DNA of 64,000 nucleotides. Origin: Scytolyngbya sp. HA4215-MV1. Its GTDB lineage: Bacteria; Cyanobacteriota; Cyanobacteriia; Leptolyngbyales; Leptolyngbyaceae. Both the position numbers and the translations under genes were made by a program. The first letter of the stretch is position 1; every line of letters begins with the position of its first letter. The notes below the pieces were generated by a model that was given only the letters and a program-made list of their open reading frames with translations, searched no databases and was not told the origin of the DNA. Below are positions 17,617-24,570 of this stretch, in pieces. Where the stretch lies: NCBI GenBank assembly GCA_019359045.1, contig JAHHIA010000001.1, positions 620,001 through 684,000 of the forward strand, read 5' to 3'.

Positions 17617-18591
17617 ATGAAGAACCAACAATCATTTACTTTTGATGGATTGAAGTGCTGGTGGAAAGGGATTGTAAAAAAGGTTAGTCCTGATGCGCTT
17701 ACTATGATAGGGATTATCCTATTTTTATTTGTCGGTTGGAGCAGTTATTTTACTGGTCGCTTATCTCTTGCAACAACTGACTCAAATAACTCTTCTGCAA
17801 CGAACTCTGCTGAGCATAATAAACTATTGATTCCTTTCATCTGGAGTTTAGATCTACTTTTTATATCGCTTTATCTTACAGCTATTAGTACACGAATCAA
17901 AGAAGATAAGGGAAAAGTAGTAAAATTGGATGCTGAAATGGATGAAGCAGAAACAGTTCCTCAGATGGACATAGAATACTTATCTCTGATGAAGCATTCA
18001 TTAAATAATCTTCCAAATAGGCTTAATGGAATCCATACCAAGATAGATAAGATGCGTCGTGATCTCGGAGAGCGCGAATTCAAGAAGAAACTTGAAGAAA
18101 AGTATAGCGATTATCTTGCTCGTCAAGAGGCTGTTGGAGGTATAAACCAAGGCTTAGCAGATGAAAACAATCCGTTAGGGCTATTAGCCACAATCCGTGC
18201 TGCTTGCGATTTTGCTTTAGAGGGAGCACCTAACAACCAAAAGTTTGAAGATGTATTTTCCAAATGTGTATACGCCTACGTCAGGGCTTGGCTTACTTGC
18301 AGTATTCACTACGGTAGAAGCGTTGACAATAAGAATAGTTTGCCCATCGACTCTATCTTTTACCAAGACCCATACCAAGACCCAAGAAGGAAGGATCTGT
18401 ATATTAAAGCCATTCAGAATCTAAGTGAGAGGTTTGAACATGAACCTGTAGACATTTTCTTAAAAACTCCCCGCTCTAGGAAAATCGCAATAAAATACTT
18501 AGGAGATTTGATTAAATTGATAAGGGAAATAAGTCCACAGCCGATTAGCACTTCTTATCAATCTCCCAAAAAACAATCTCCTCTTAATTAA
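17617..18591 (+). CDS. Two-helix membrane protein of unknown function
   Basis: A 324-residue protein. The ATG at 17617 is chosen over an upstream TTG because GAGGGA lies six bases before it. Two membrane helices (about residues 32-54 and 75-95) with a Ser/Asn-rich external loop anchor a long charged cytoplasmic domain with a probable coiled coil (RLNGIHTKIDKMRRDLG, then EREFKKKLEEKYSDYLARQE). I do not recognise the family. It is AT-rich and shares a cassette with the zinc-ribbon gene; membrane anchor plus cytoplasmic effector domain would suit a defence or stress protein, but that is only inference. Confidence 0.6.
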   Translation: MKNQQSFTFDGLKCWWKGIVKKVSPDALTMIGIILFLFVGWSSYFTGRLSLATTDSNNSSATNSAEHNKLLIPFIWSLDLLFISLYLTAISTRIKEDKGKVVKLDAEMDEAETVPQMDIEYLSLMKHSLNNLPNRLNGIHTKIDKMRRDLGEREFKKKLEEKYSDYLARQEAVGGINQGLADENNPLGLLATIRAACDFALEGAPNNQKFEDVFSKCVYAYVRAWLTCSIHYGRSVDNKNSLPIDSIFYQDPYQDPRRKDLYIKAIQNLSERFEHEPVDIFLKTPRSRKIAIKYLGDLIKLIREISPQPISTSYQSPKKQSPLN

Positions 18592-18597
18592 ACCAGT

Positions 18598-18921
18598 CTA
18601 CTCACTAGGCAGCTTTTTCCCCATCTCTTGTCCACGAGGTGCATTTAAAACTCGGCTTGACTCACGCTCTGTTGCTGCTAGGGTAGAAATAAAAGCAATT
18701 TCAGCATCATCTAAAGATCCTTTTGGAAATCCTTGCTCTCTAATAGCATCTTCTGTTGATTCTGCTTGAAGCAACTTAGCAATATCGAGGCGTTTGTTAT
18801 TCATGGAATACCTCCGGAGAGCTATATACAGCCTACGAAACTCCTCAACAGCATCCCGAATAGTGAGCGTGACTTTAACACCCTTAGGAATACCTTTTGT
18901 TCTCGATTTTGATGGTTGCAT
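18598..18921 (-). CDS. Hypothetical small protein, reversed within cassette 2
   Basis: A 107-residue basic protein from the ATG at 18921 (a TTG lies at 18930). The first 50 residues are basic (KSRTKGIPKGVKVTLTIRD, then FRRLYIALRRYS); the rest is acidic and ends GQEMGKKLPSE. No family recognised. It runs against the attC orientation and converges on the membrane protein gene, with 6 bases between the two stops. A perfect 11-base dyad lies just upstream of its start, suggesting regulated or self-controlled expression. Confidence 0.5.
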   Translation of the reverse strand: MQPSKSRTKGIPKGVKVTLTIRDAVEEFRRLYIALRRYSMNNKRLDIAKLLQAESTEDAIREQGFPKGSLDDAEIAFISTLAATERESSRVLNAPRGQEMGKKLPSE

Positions 18922-18928
18922 AGCAAGC

Positions 18929-18959
18929 AATACTATCGTGTTTATGAAACGATAGTATT
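18929..18959. promoter_or_regulatory. Operator-like dyad upstream of the reversed gene
   Basis: AATACTATCGT and ACGATAGTATT, a perfect 11-base inverted repeat with a 9-base spacer, starting 8 bases before the ATG of the minus-strand gene. Its position suits a repressor operator or a 5' hairpin controlling translation. Confidence 0.45.
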
Positions 18960-19005
18960 CATCAAAAGCTAATGGCTGCTATATCACTAACTGGGACGCC
19001 AGTGA

Positions 19006-19036
19006 GTTCATATGTACTATATTAATACACATGAAC
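19006..19036. promoter_or_regulatory. Second dyad in the same intergenic gap
   Basis: GTTCATATGTA and TACACATGAAC, 11-base arms with one mismatch and again a 9-base spacer. The sequence differs from the dyad at 18929, but the geometry is the same. The stretch 19037-19128 up to the attC shows nothing else. Confidence 0.4.
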
Positions 19037-19128
19037 TAATTGGTGTCAAGTAGCATAGAAATTTTTCTACGTTAGTGGCAACTACTAATTTCACAATTCT
19101 GGGCAAGCTCATAATACTTAAAGCAGCA

Positions 19129-19214
19129 GGCTAACACTTCACGGCAGCGGACGGACGAAAGCTGCTTGTGCTGAGTTGGAAGCTATTTGCTGCCGCTGCG
19201 TTTTGCCGTTAGCT
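19129..19214 (+). other. attC-like site 2
   Basis: Outer boxes GGCTAAC (19129-19135) and GTTAGCT (19208-19214). Spacers ACTTC and TTTGCC. Inner boxes ACGGCAGCGG (19141-19150) and CCGCTGCGT (19193-19201), again with one extrahelical G. Loop of 42 bases. The inner boxes are identical to those of site 1 while the loop differs, as in sites of one integron lineage. Confidence 0.8.
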
Positions 19215-19300
19215 GGCTTCGTTTAGTGGGATGGGGCGCAGTTGCTAAGTTATCTGTGGGATGTCATGATCCTCTGAGAACGATCGCAGAACAAATCGTC

Positions 19301-19896
19301 GTGGCGTTATCTAAATTTTCATTAGATGGAAAAGTGGCTTTAGTGACCGGAGCGGGGCGAGGGGTTTGGGCTAGAAATCGCTAAGTTACTTGCCGAGGTG
19401 GGCGCGTGCCTCATCGTGAATGGACGAGATCCAGAACGATTTTACCAAGCAGTCAAGGTAATCAAATCAATGGGCGGTGCAGTTTCTCCCCTCCCCTTTG
19501 ATGTCACAGATGAGATTGCCGTTCAAAACACATTTGTTGAAATCCGAGAAAAGTACGGTGGGTTAGATATTCTCGTCAACTGCAAAAGGAGGGCTCGAAG
19601 CGTTAACCCGCACACTTGCCGCTGAACTTGGAGCTTTCGGAATTACGGTCAATGCAGTTGCTCCAGGGTTCTTTGTCCCAGAGAGTAATGCTGAAGTAGT
19701 TGCTGATCCAGCTATTGCGAATTGGTTGAAAAAACGAACTTCGCTAGATCGTTGGGGAGATCCAAAAGAAGTTGCAGGTGCAGTTGTATTCTTTGCTTCA
19801 CCAGCCGCGTCTTACATCACAGGTCAAGTTTTAGCAGTGGATGGTGCCTGCCTACCTTGCTCATTTCTGATGTCCCAGTCCAAGATTGCAGCGTAG
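19301..19896 (+). pseudogene. Decayed short-chain dehydrogenase (cassette 3)
   Basis: Pieces of an SDR oxidoreductase lie in different frames. The GTG at 19301 gives LDGKVALVTGAGRG (NAD-binding glycine motif); one extra base near 19365 shifts the frame to GLEIAKLLAEVGACL and on to DILVN. There the gene jumps to KGGLEALTRTLAAELG in another frame, so the segment holding the catalytic Ser and Tyr is missing. The end is intact (TVNAVAPG, SYITGQVLAVDGA). The internal deletion and frameshift make it non-functional. Full-length relatives are about 250 residues. Confidence 0.75.
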
Positions 19897-19902
19897 CCAG
19901 CC

Positions 19903-19940
19903 AGCTAACAAGGACACTAACTTCAAAGTTATAATTGGCG
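19903..19940 (+). other. Partial attC-like outer box
   Basis: AGCCAGCTAAC (19899-19909) follows the SDR stop and is the exact complement of the first bases of this segment (GTTAGCTGGCT at 19208). No inner boxes or matching GTTAGC follow; only a short TAACTT/AAGTTA hairpin is seen. It is probably the residue of a third attC lost by deletion. Confidence 0.4.
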
Positions 19941-19976
19941 ATAATATGGAAATGCTGTTGAGATGTGAAATGTCGT

Positions 19977-20198
19977 ATGACTACTCGGGTAGAGGTTGAA
20001 TCAGCGATTAAGCAATTGCCAGAGAGTGAAGTTCGCGATCTGGCGAAGTGGCTTCAAGCCTATCTCGATGAGATGTGGGATCAGCAAATTGAAGCAGATT
20101 TGGCATCAGGAAAATTAGATCGCCTCATTGCCCAGGCAGAAGAAGATATTGCAGCAAACAATGTGAGGGATTTAGATGAAGTCCTTCGCAACGGCTGA
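19977..20198 (+). CDS. Antitoxin of a RelE/ParE-type pair
   Basis: A 73-residue acidic protein starting MTTRVEVESAI (the ATG at 19977; an upstream GTG at 19965 is less likely). Helical, with QLPESEVRDLAKWLQAYLDE and a C-terminal region rich in Asp/Glu (AQAEEDIAANNVRDLDEVL) that would wrap the toxin. It overlaps the toxin gene by 23 bases, the normal translational coupling of such pairs. No canonical DNA-binding fold is evident. Toxin-antitoxin genes are classical cargo that stabilises integron arrays. Confidence 0.75.
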   Translation: MTTRVEVESAIKQLPESEVRDLAKWLQAYLDEMWDQQIEADLASGKLDRLIAQAEEDIAANNVRDLDEVLRNG

Positions 20199-20433
20199 GT
20201 TTTGGAAAGCGTATACCGAATTATCGCCTGAGATTCAAGAGCAAGCGCAGAAAGCTTATCAACTTTGGCAGGAAAACTCACTTCACCCCTCTTTACATTT
20301 CAAAAAAGTTGGCAAGAATCTGTGGTCTGCCCGTGTCAGTGGTGGATATCGAGCATTAGCGTTAAAGAAGGGCGACGATTACTATTGGATTTGGATCGGT
20401 GATCACGATGAGTATGAGAGTTTTTTGAAGTAG
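20176..20433 (+). CDS. RelE/ParE-family toxin
   Basis: An 85-residue basic protein with the RelE/ParE fold signature: FWKAYTELSPEIQEQAQKAY helices, then LHFKKVGKNLWSARVSGGYR and the beta strands RALALKK and YYWIWIGDHDEYE. It should act as an mRNA interferase on ribosomes or a gyrase poison, neutralised by the upstream antitoxin. It ends 16 bases before the attC outer box, so the pair is the last gene set of the array. Confidence 0.85.
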   Translation: MKSFATAEFWKAYTELSPEIQEQAQKAYQLWQENSLHPSLHFKKVGKNLWSARVSGGYRALALKKGDDYYWIWIGDHDEYESFLK

Positions 20434-20449
20434 CTCGTGGTGACAAGCC

Positions 20450-20534
20450 AGCTAACAGCACGGTGGAGTGGAGGGTGCAGAGTCTTCGCGCTACGTTCTA
20501 GGTTACTTGCCGCTGCTCACTTTAGTCGTTAGCT
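20450..20534 (+). other. attC-like site 3, right end of array
   Basis: Outer boxes AGCTAAC (20450-20456) and GTTAGCT (20528-20534). With the same 5/6-base spacers as the other sites, inner boxes GGTGGAGTGG (20462-20471) and CTGCTCACT (20513-20521) pair using G-T wobbles, again leaving one extrahelical G in the same place; loop of 41 bases. Geometry is conserved although the sequence has diverged. Confidence 0.72.
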
Positions 20535-20685
20535 TGCCTTTGTCATAATGGTATCAATTCAGTAAAACCTAGAGATTGAGCGGTTTAATGGCGATCAGTG
20601 GATATGAGATCGCCCCACCCATCACCGCACTGTTGCCTAGACATCATCCAGATTCTCTCATCAGCAGTGGTATGGAGAACTGTCT

Positions 20686-21585
20686 TCAAGCGTGGCGATC
20701 GCTAGAGTTTTGTTTGAGTAGCATCAGTGCATTTCCATCATCAGACGACTGATTGGGAAAATGAAGTGTGCGAATGGGAAATGGAATGTTAAAGCCTGCT
20801 TGATCACACGCTTGCTTTAAAGCCAAGACCACCTGACTCTGAATACGGCGTACATGCGCTTTCTGCGGCAATGTCCAGTAGCGCACCACAAAGCCAATGG
20901 AACTTTCGCCAAAGCCAATCACATCCACCTCGGCGGCTGGCTTGGGCATGATACCTTCGATATCGACGATCGCGCCCAATAACACTTGTCTCGCCTTGGG
21001 CAATGGGGTGTCGTAACTTAGCCCAATCGTTAAATCGGTACGACGGAATGGATAGCGCGTCAGCACATGCACAGGATTGGTGAAGACGATCGCATTTGGA
21101 ATGACAATCTGCTCATCCTGATAGGTGCGAATTTGAGTCGAGCGAATCGTAATGGATTCAACTGTGCCCTCAAAATTGTTAATAATCACCTGATCACCAA
21201 CTCGAAAGGGTTCATTTAACAACAATAAAATACCAGCCAGAAAATTCTTAAAAATATCCTGAAACGCAAACCCAACCGCGACTGAACTTAATCCCAGCAA
21301 GCCAATAATGTCACCCAATCTCAAGCTTGGAAAGACCAGCGTACACGCAATAAGGATGCCAACCACCCAAACCGCCACCGAACTCAGTTGTACCAGCAGT
21401 AATTGCAGCGACGTATTGTGAAGAAAGCGTTCTGAACTGGCTTTGATGAGACGTTTGACCAACTTGACGCTGTAGCGGGTAAGCAACAGCACAACGAAAG
21501 CAAACAGGAGAGCAGGCAGCAGATCGATCGCTCGACCAACCCAATTCAGCAGACTGTGATGGATGGTTTGAAATAAGGCATTCAT
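20686..21585 (-). CDS. MscS-family mechanosensitive channel
   Basis: A 299-residue small-conductance channel. Two or three N-terminal helices lead to the pore region LGLSSVAVGFAFQDIFKNFLAGILLLL, then the beta domain with FRVGDQVIINNFEGTVESI, IVIPN and a C-terminal alpha/beta domain. It opens on membrane tension to release solutes on hypo-osmotic shock. It follows the permease gene by 48 bases on the same strand. Its ATG at 21585 begins the first helix. Confidence 0.88.
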   Translation of the reverse strand: MNALFQTIHHSLLNWVGRAIDLLPALLFAFVVLLLTRYSVKLVKRLIKASSERFLHNTSLQLLLVQLSSVAVWVVGILIACTLVFPSLRLGDIIGLLGLSSVAVGFAFQDIFKNFLAGILLLLNEPFRVGDQVIINNFEGTVESITIRSTQIRTYQDEQIVIPNAIVFTNPVHVLTRYPFRRTDLTIGLSYDTPLPKARQVLLGAIVDIEGIMPKPAAEVDVIGFGESSIGFVVRYWTLPQKAHVRRIQSQVVLALKQACDQAGFNIPFPIRTLHFPNQSSDDGNALMLLKQNSSDRHA

Positions 21586-21633
21586 ACGGGTGCTTGAACA
21601 AGGTAAAAAGCAGGAGGATAACCCATCTCGCCA

Positions 21634-22830
21634 CTAATGGCTATGTTGATGGTGTTTACCAGGATTCATCTCGTGGTTGGGGTGATTCATCATGTCCAGC
21701 ATCTTTGGACCACCTGTGTTGAAAAAGCGGGTGACGAGAATGCCTGCCAGAACCAAAAAGATGATATTGAGAACGGTCGTGTAGTTAAAACTAATACCTG
21801 CATCTAAGACAGTGGCATTGCGCTCTGCTGGAACCAGGTGCAAAACTTGAAACACCAATTCGATGACGAATGCGGCTCCTGCCATTGCAGCGTAAAACGT
21901 TGCCAGCAGAAACAGACTCATTTTGATGCCGTAATATTTGCGGTAAATATCTAAAATCGGCAGCACAATCAGGTCTGCAAAAATAAAGGCAACCACGCCG
22001 CCAAAGCTAATACCGCCATTCCATAAAACAGCGGCTAAGGGTACATTTCCAACGGAGCAAACAAAGGAGGCGATCGCGACGATCGGTCCCACGATCGGAC
22101 CCCAAAGCGCTGCCAGAAGCGGGTGATCAGACAAAAAGAAGGCTTTCCAGAAATCCTTTGGCACCCAGGCACCTAAGGCTCCAGCAATCAAAAGTCCGAT
22201 CGCAATATCCTGCCAAACCGAAGCCCAATCCATCACAAAGTAATGGCTGATAGACGTAAAGCCTTTGTCTGAAAAAATACGTTGCCAAAGGGAACCTTCC
22301 GTCACGGACATATCCATGCCCGCATGACCTTCCATCTTGCCCTGGAGTCCTTTCTCTGCTTGCCGTTTTGCTTTCTGTACCAGCTTTGGTTTCAAGAACA
22401 CTCGGAAGAGCAACACCAGTAGCGCGATCATTAAAGGACCACCCACAAACTCTGCCAGCGTGAACTGCCACCCCATCAGAATCGCCAGAATAATCCCTAA
22501 TTCAATCACCAGATTTGTGGATGCAAACTGAAAGACCATGGCGGCGGTAAAGTTGCCCCCTTTCTTGAAAATCGATCGTGCCAAAGCAACGGCTGCGTAT
22601 GAGCAGGAGGAGGAGGCTGCTCCTAACCCGCAAGCTTTGATGACTGATCGGGGCGAGTCATCCGGCAATAAGCGCCCCATCTCTGCTTTTGAAACCACTG
22701 CCTGGATTACGCCCGATAGCGTAAAGCCTAAGATCAATGCCCACAACATCTGCCAGAACATTGTGAACGCCATCCAAAGGGCATGATCGATACCTGAGAT
22801 CGGATCAGCAAATACATTAATAGTGTCCAT
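21634..22830 (-). CDS. Permease of the DUF318/ArsP-like group
   Basis: A 398-residue inner-membrane protein with about eight helices in two halves. Motifs include ACGLGAASSSCSYAAVA near residue 68 and FVCSVGNVPLAAVLWNGG near residue 260, the cysteine-bearing repeats typical of this permease family (YraQ, ArsP). A cytoplasmic loop carries HAGMDM, and the C-terminus is His-rich (MMNHPNHEMNPGKHHQHSH), suggesting metal or metalloid binding. Substrate unknown: organoarsenicals or divalent metals are possible. It is first in an operon with the MscS gene. Confidence 0.8.
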   Translation of the reverse strand: MDTINVFADPISGIDHALWMAFTMFWQMLWALILGFTLSGVIQAVVSKAEMGRLLPDDSPRSVIKACGLGAASSSCSYAAVALARSIFKKGGNFTAAMVFQFASTNLVIELGIILAILMGWQFTLAEFVGGPLMIALLVLLFRVFLKPKLVQKAKRQAEKGLQGKMEGHAGMDMSVTEGSLWQRIFSDKGFTSISHYFVMDWASVWQDIAIGLLIAGALGAWVPKDFWKAFFLSDHPLLAALWGPIVGPIVAIASFVCSVGNVPLAAVLWNGGISFGGVVAFIFADLIVLPILDIYRKYYGIKMSLFLLATFYAAMAGAAFVIELVFQVLHLVPAERNATVLDAGISFNYTTVLNIIFLVLAGILVTRFFNTGGPKMLDMMNHPNHEMNPGKHHQHSH

Positions 22831-22864
22831 GCTCTTCGTGCTCTACAGGTAAAAAATTAGAATC

Positions 22865-23035
22865 TTACAAAATTTTAATTAGCGAAACATCCGATTCAAC
22901 TAAACAAGCATGACCACTATGAGGCAAGATGACGACCTGAGCGTTGGAGAATGTTCTGGCTAATCGGTGAGCTTCATCTACGGAAAGTAAAAGATGGTCT
23001 TCCTGTACTTCCAATCAATAGCACAGGCTGAGTGA
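22865..23035 (-). pseudogene. C-terminal remnant of an alpha/beta hydrolase
   Basis: QPVLLIGS is followed after a frameshift by LLLSVDEAHRLARTFSNAQV, then VILPHSGHACLVESD and a stop at 22865. This is the usual C-terminal part of an alpha/beta-fold hydrolase, with the catalytic His in SGHACL. The N-terminal two thirds are missing and replaced by the GH15 remnant. Confidence 0.55.
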
Positions 23036-23055
23036 TCTTCTATAGCTTGTCTTCG

Positions 23056-23250
23056 TCAATTCTGAACCGTAATCCGAGCAAATAGGGAGTGAGAATCGAA
23101 GCAGGGTAAACAAAGCCAGTCGATCTAGTCTCTTCGGCTGACTAATGCTGCGGTATAGCCGTTGCCAATTACTCCACAATCAGAAATTGCTGGAAAAGAT
23201 GAGATAGATAGCTCTAAATCTTGTTGGCAATCAGATTGAGAGTTATGCAT
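23056..23250 (-). pseudogene. N-terminal remnant of a GH15-type glucoamylase
   Basis: From an ATG at 23250 the reading gives AISDCGVIGNGYTAALVSRR, an in-frame TAG, then IDWLCLPCFDSHSLFARI and a stop. This is the conserved start of GH15 glucoamylase/trehalase-like proteins (family form IGNGRTAALV, GSIDWLCLPRFDS), with the Gly-Ser replaced by a stop. Only about 60 of the usual 600 or more residues remain. The rest of the 840-base gap (23251-23670) shows no gene and must hold the oxidase promoter. Confidence 0.65.
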
Positions 23251-23670
23251 ATTTCAGAATTGATGCCTTCTACCATCCCATATACAGAACAAATGTTATT
23301 GAGTTGGAATAGCAAATCAGGTGATGTTTTAGAGGATTGCGAAAGTGTCCTTCGATCGCAAACTCTCAAGTTAATTATGTATCTCTTGGTCAAATAAGAA
23401 GTCCGTCTCCAGCTAGAGTAGCAGCATTGTTGCTATTACAGGGTTTCAGCAGAAAGTGAAAATACAGTGAAATTTTATCTGCTCTTTGGATAGAAGTTGT
23501 TTCAAGCAAAACATGTTTAGCTTCTCTTTAAGCTAGTTTTTATAAAAGACATTTAGACATGGCAAGTTACACCTGCCTTTAGCTAGATGTCGAATCTGTG
23601 GGTTTCTCCTATAGTGCCTCTGAGCTTCGGCAAATCGACCTGATATGAAATCGGATGCTAGAGATATGAA

Positions 23671-24570
23671 ATGCTAAAGGCGCTTGAATATTTTCTACTT
23701 GCTCTTTTTATTGCTGGATTGATGCTCATCAGCCGCTGGATGGGGCAGCAGGCTTTTACCTGGATGCCTCCTCAGGCAACTGCAGAAGCGCAGCGGGTCG
23801 ATGATTTATTTAGTTTTCTGGTGTCTGTTGGCACCTTTGTTTTGCTGGGGTTGGTGGGCATCATGCTTTACTCCGCCCTCTTTTTTCGGGCAAAACCAGA
23901 TGACTATAGTGAAGGACATCCATCCAGGGGCAATGCCAAACTGGAAATTCTCTGGACAGTTGCCCCAACGCTGCTTGTGCTGTGGATTGCGGTTCAAAAC
24001 ATTAATATTTACCAGCAACTAAATATTCTCGGACTTCAACAAATTGTTCAGTCGCCTTTAGAAGCTCCTGCCTATGCTGCTTCTGATCAACCCAAACCTG
24101 CTGTTGAGCAAATTCGGGTCATGGCAAGGCAGTGGGAGTGGACATTTGAGTATCCGAATCACGTTACCAGTCATGAGCTGCACTTACCCGTGAATCAAAG
24201 TACGCGCCTGGATTTACAGGCCAAAGAGGTGATTCACGGATTTTATGTGCCAGCCTTTCGGCTTAAGCAAGACATCGTTCCTGGGCGTGATATTGATTTA
24301 GTGGTCACTCCCACTCGCGTGGGCAAGTATCGCTTACAAGATTCGCAATATAGCGGCACCTACTTTGCCTTAATGACAGCGGATGTCTATGTGGAGTCGA
24401 AACAGGCTTACAACCAGTGGGTGATGGCAGTGGCTCAACCGCCTGACGGAACCAATCCCGCCGTTGCTGAACAGCGGCAACCGCCTCACACGCTATTTAA
24501 AACAAACTGGAATACCGGATCGGCTGAAGCAATAGCAAAATCTGCTGCGTCCCAGAGGGATGACTCATGA
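23671..24570 (+). CDS. ctaC: Heme-copper oxidase subunit II without CuA site
   Basis: A 299-residue subunit II with N-terminal helices (residues 5-25, 45-68, 88-108) and a cupredoxin domain (VMARQWEWTFEYPN, VIHGFYVPAFRLKQDIVPGR). Where canonical enzymes have the CuA ligands (C-x3-C-G-x2-H) this protein reads LQDSQYSGTYFALM, so neither Cys nor the His is present. Known cyanobacterial alternative respiratory terminal oxidases (ARTO, CtaCII) lack CuA in the same way and probably take electrons from quinol. It starts the ctaCDE operon and overlaps ctaD by 4 bases. Confidence 0.87.
   Translation: MLKALEYFLLALFIAGLMLISRWMGQQAFTWMPPQATAEAQRVDDLFSFLVSVGTFVLLGLVGIMLYSALFFRAKPDDYSEGHPSRGNAKLEILWTVAPTLLVLWIAVQNINIYQQLNILGLQQIVQSPLEAPAYAASDQPKPAVEQIRVMARQWEWTFEYPNHVTSHELHLPVNQSTRLDLQAKEVIHGFYVPAFRLKQDIVPGRDIDLVVTPTRVGKYRLQDSQYSGTYFALMTADVYVESKQAYNQWVMAVAQPPDGTNPAVAEQRQPPHTLFKTNWNTGSAEAIAKSAASQRDDS

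Larger units (their letters stand above)
15883..20528 (+). mobile_element. Integron-like cassette array without integrase (CALIN)
   Basis: Three full attC-like sites (16721-16805, 19129-19214, 20450-20534) and one lone core site at 15882 divide the region into segments of 917, 2,409 and 1,320 bases, each headed by TTAGC and closed by an attC. The complement of the first nine or more bases of each segment recurs at its own attC outer box (segment 1: GTTAGCCTGC versus GCAGGCTAAC; segment 3: AAGCCAGCTAAC), as expected for excised circular cassettes. Cargo (HNH nuclease, unknown genes, toxin-antitoxin) and low GC suit integron cassettes. No tyrosine recombinase IntI is present in the window. Confidence 0.75.

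Noticed and set aside
22831-23670. Intact hydrolase or glucoamylase gene in the 840-base gap
   Set aside because: Only end pieces remain, with stops and frameshifts.
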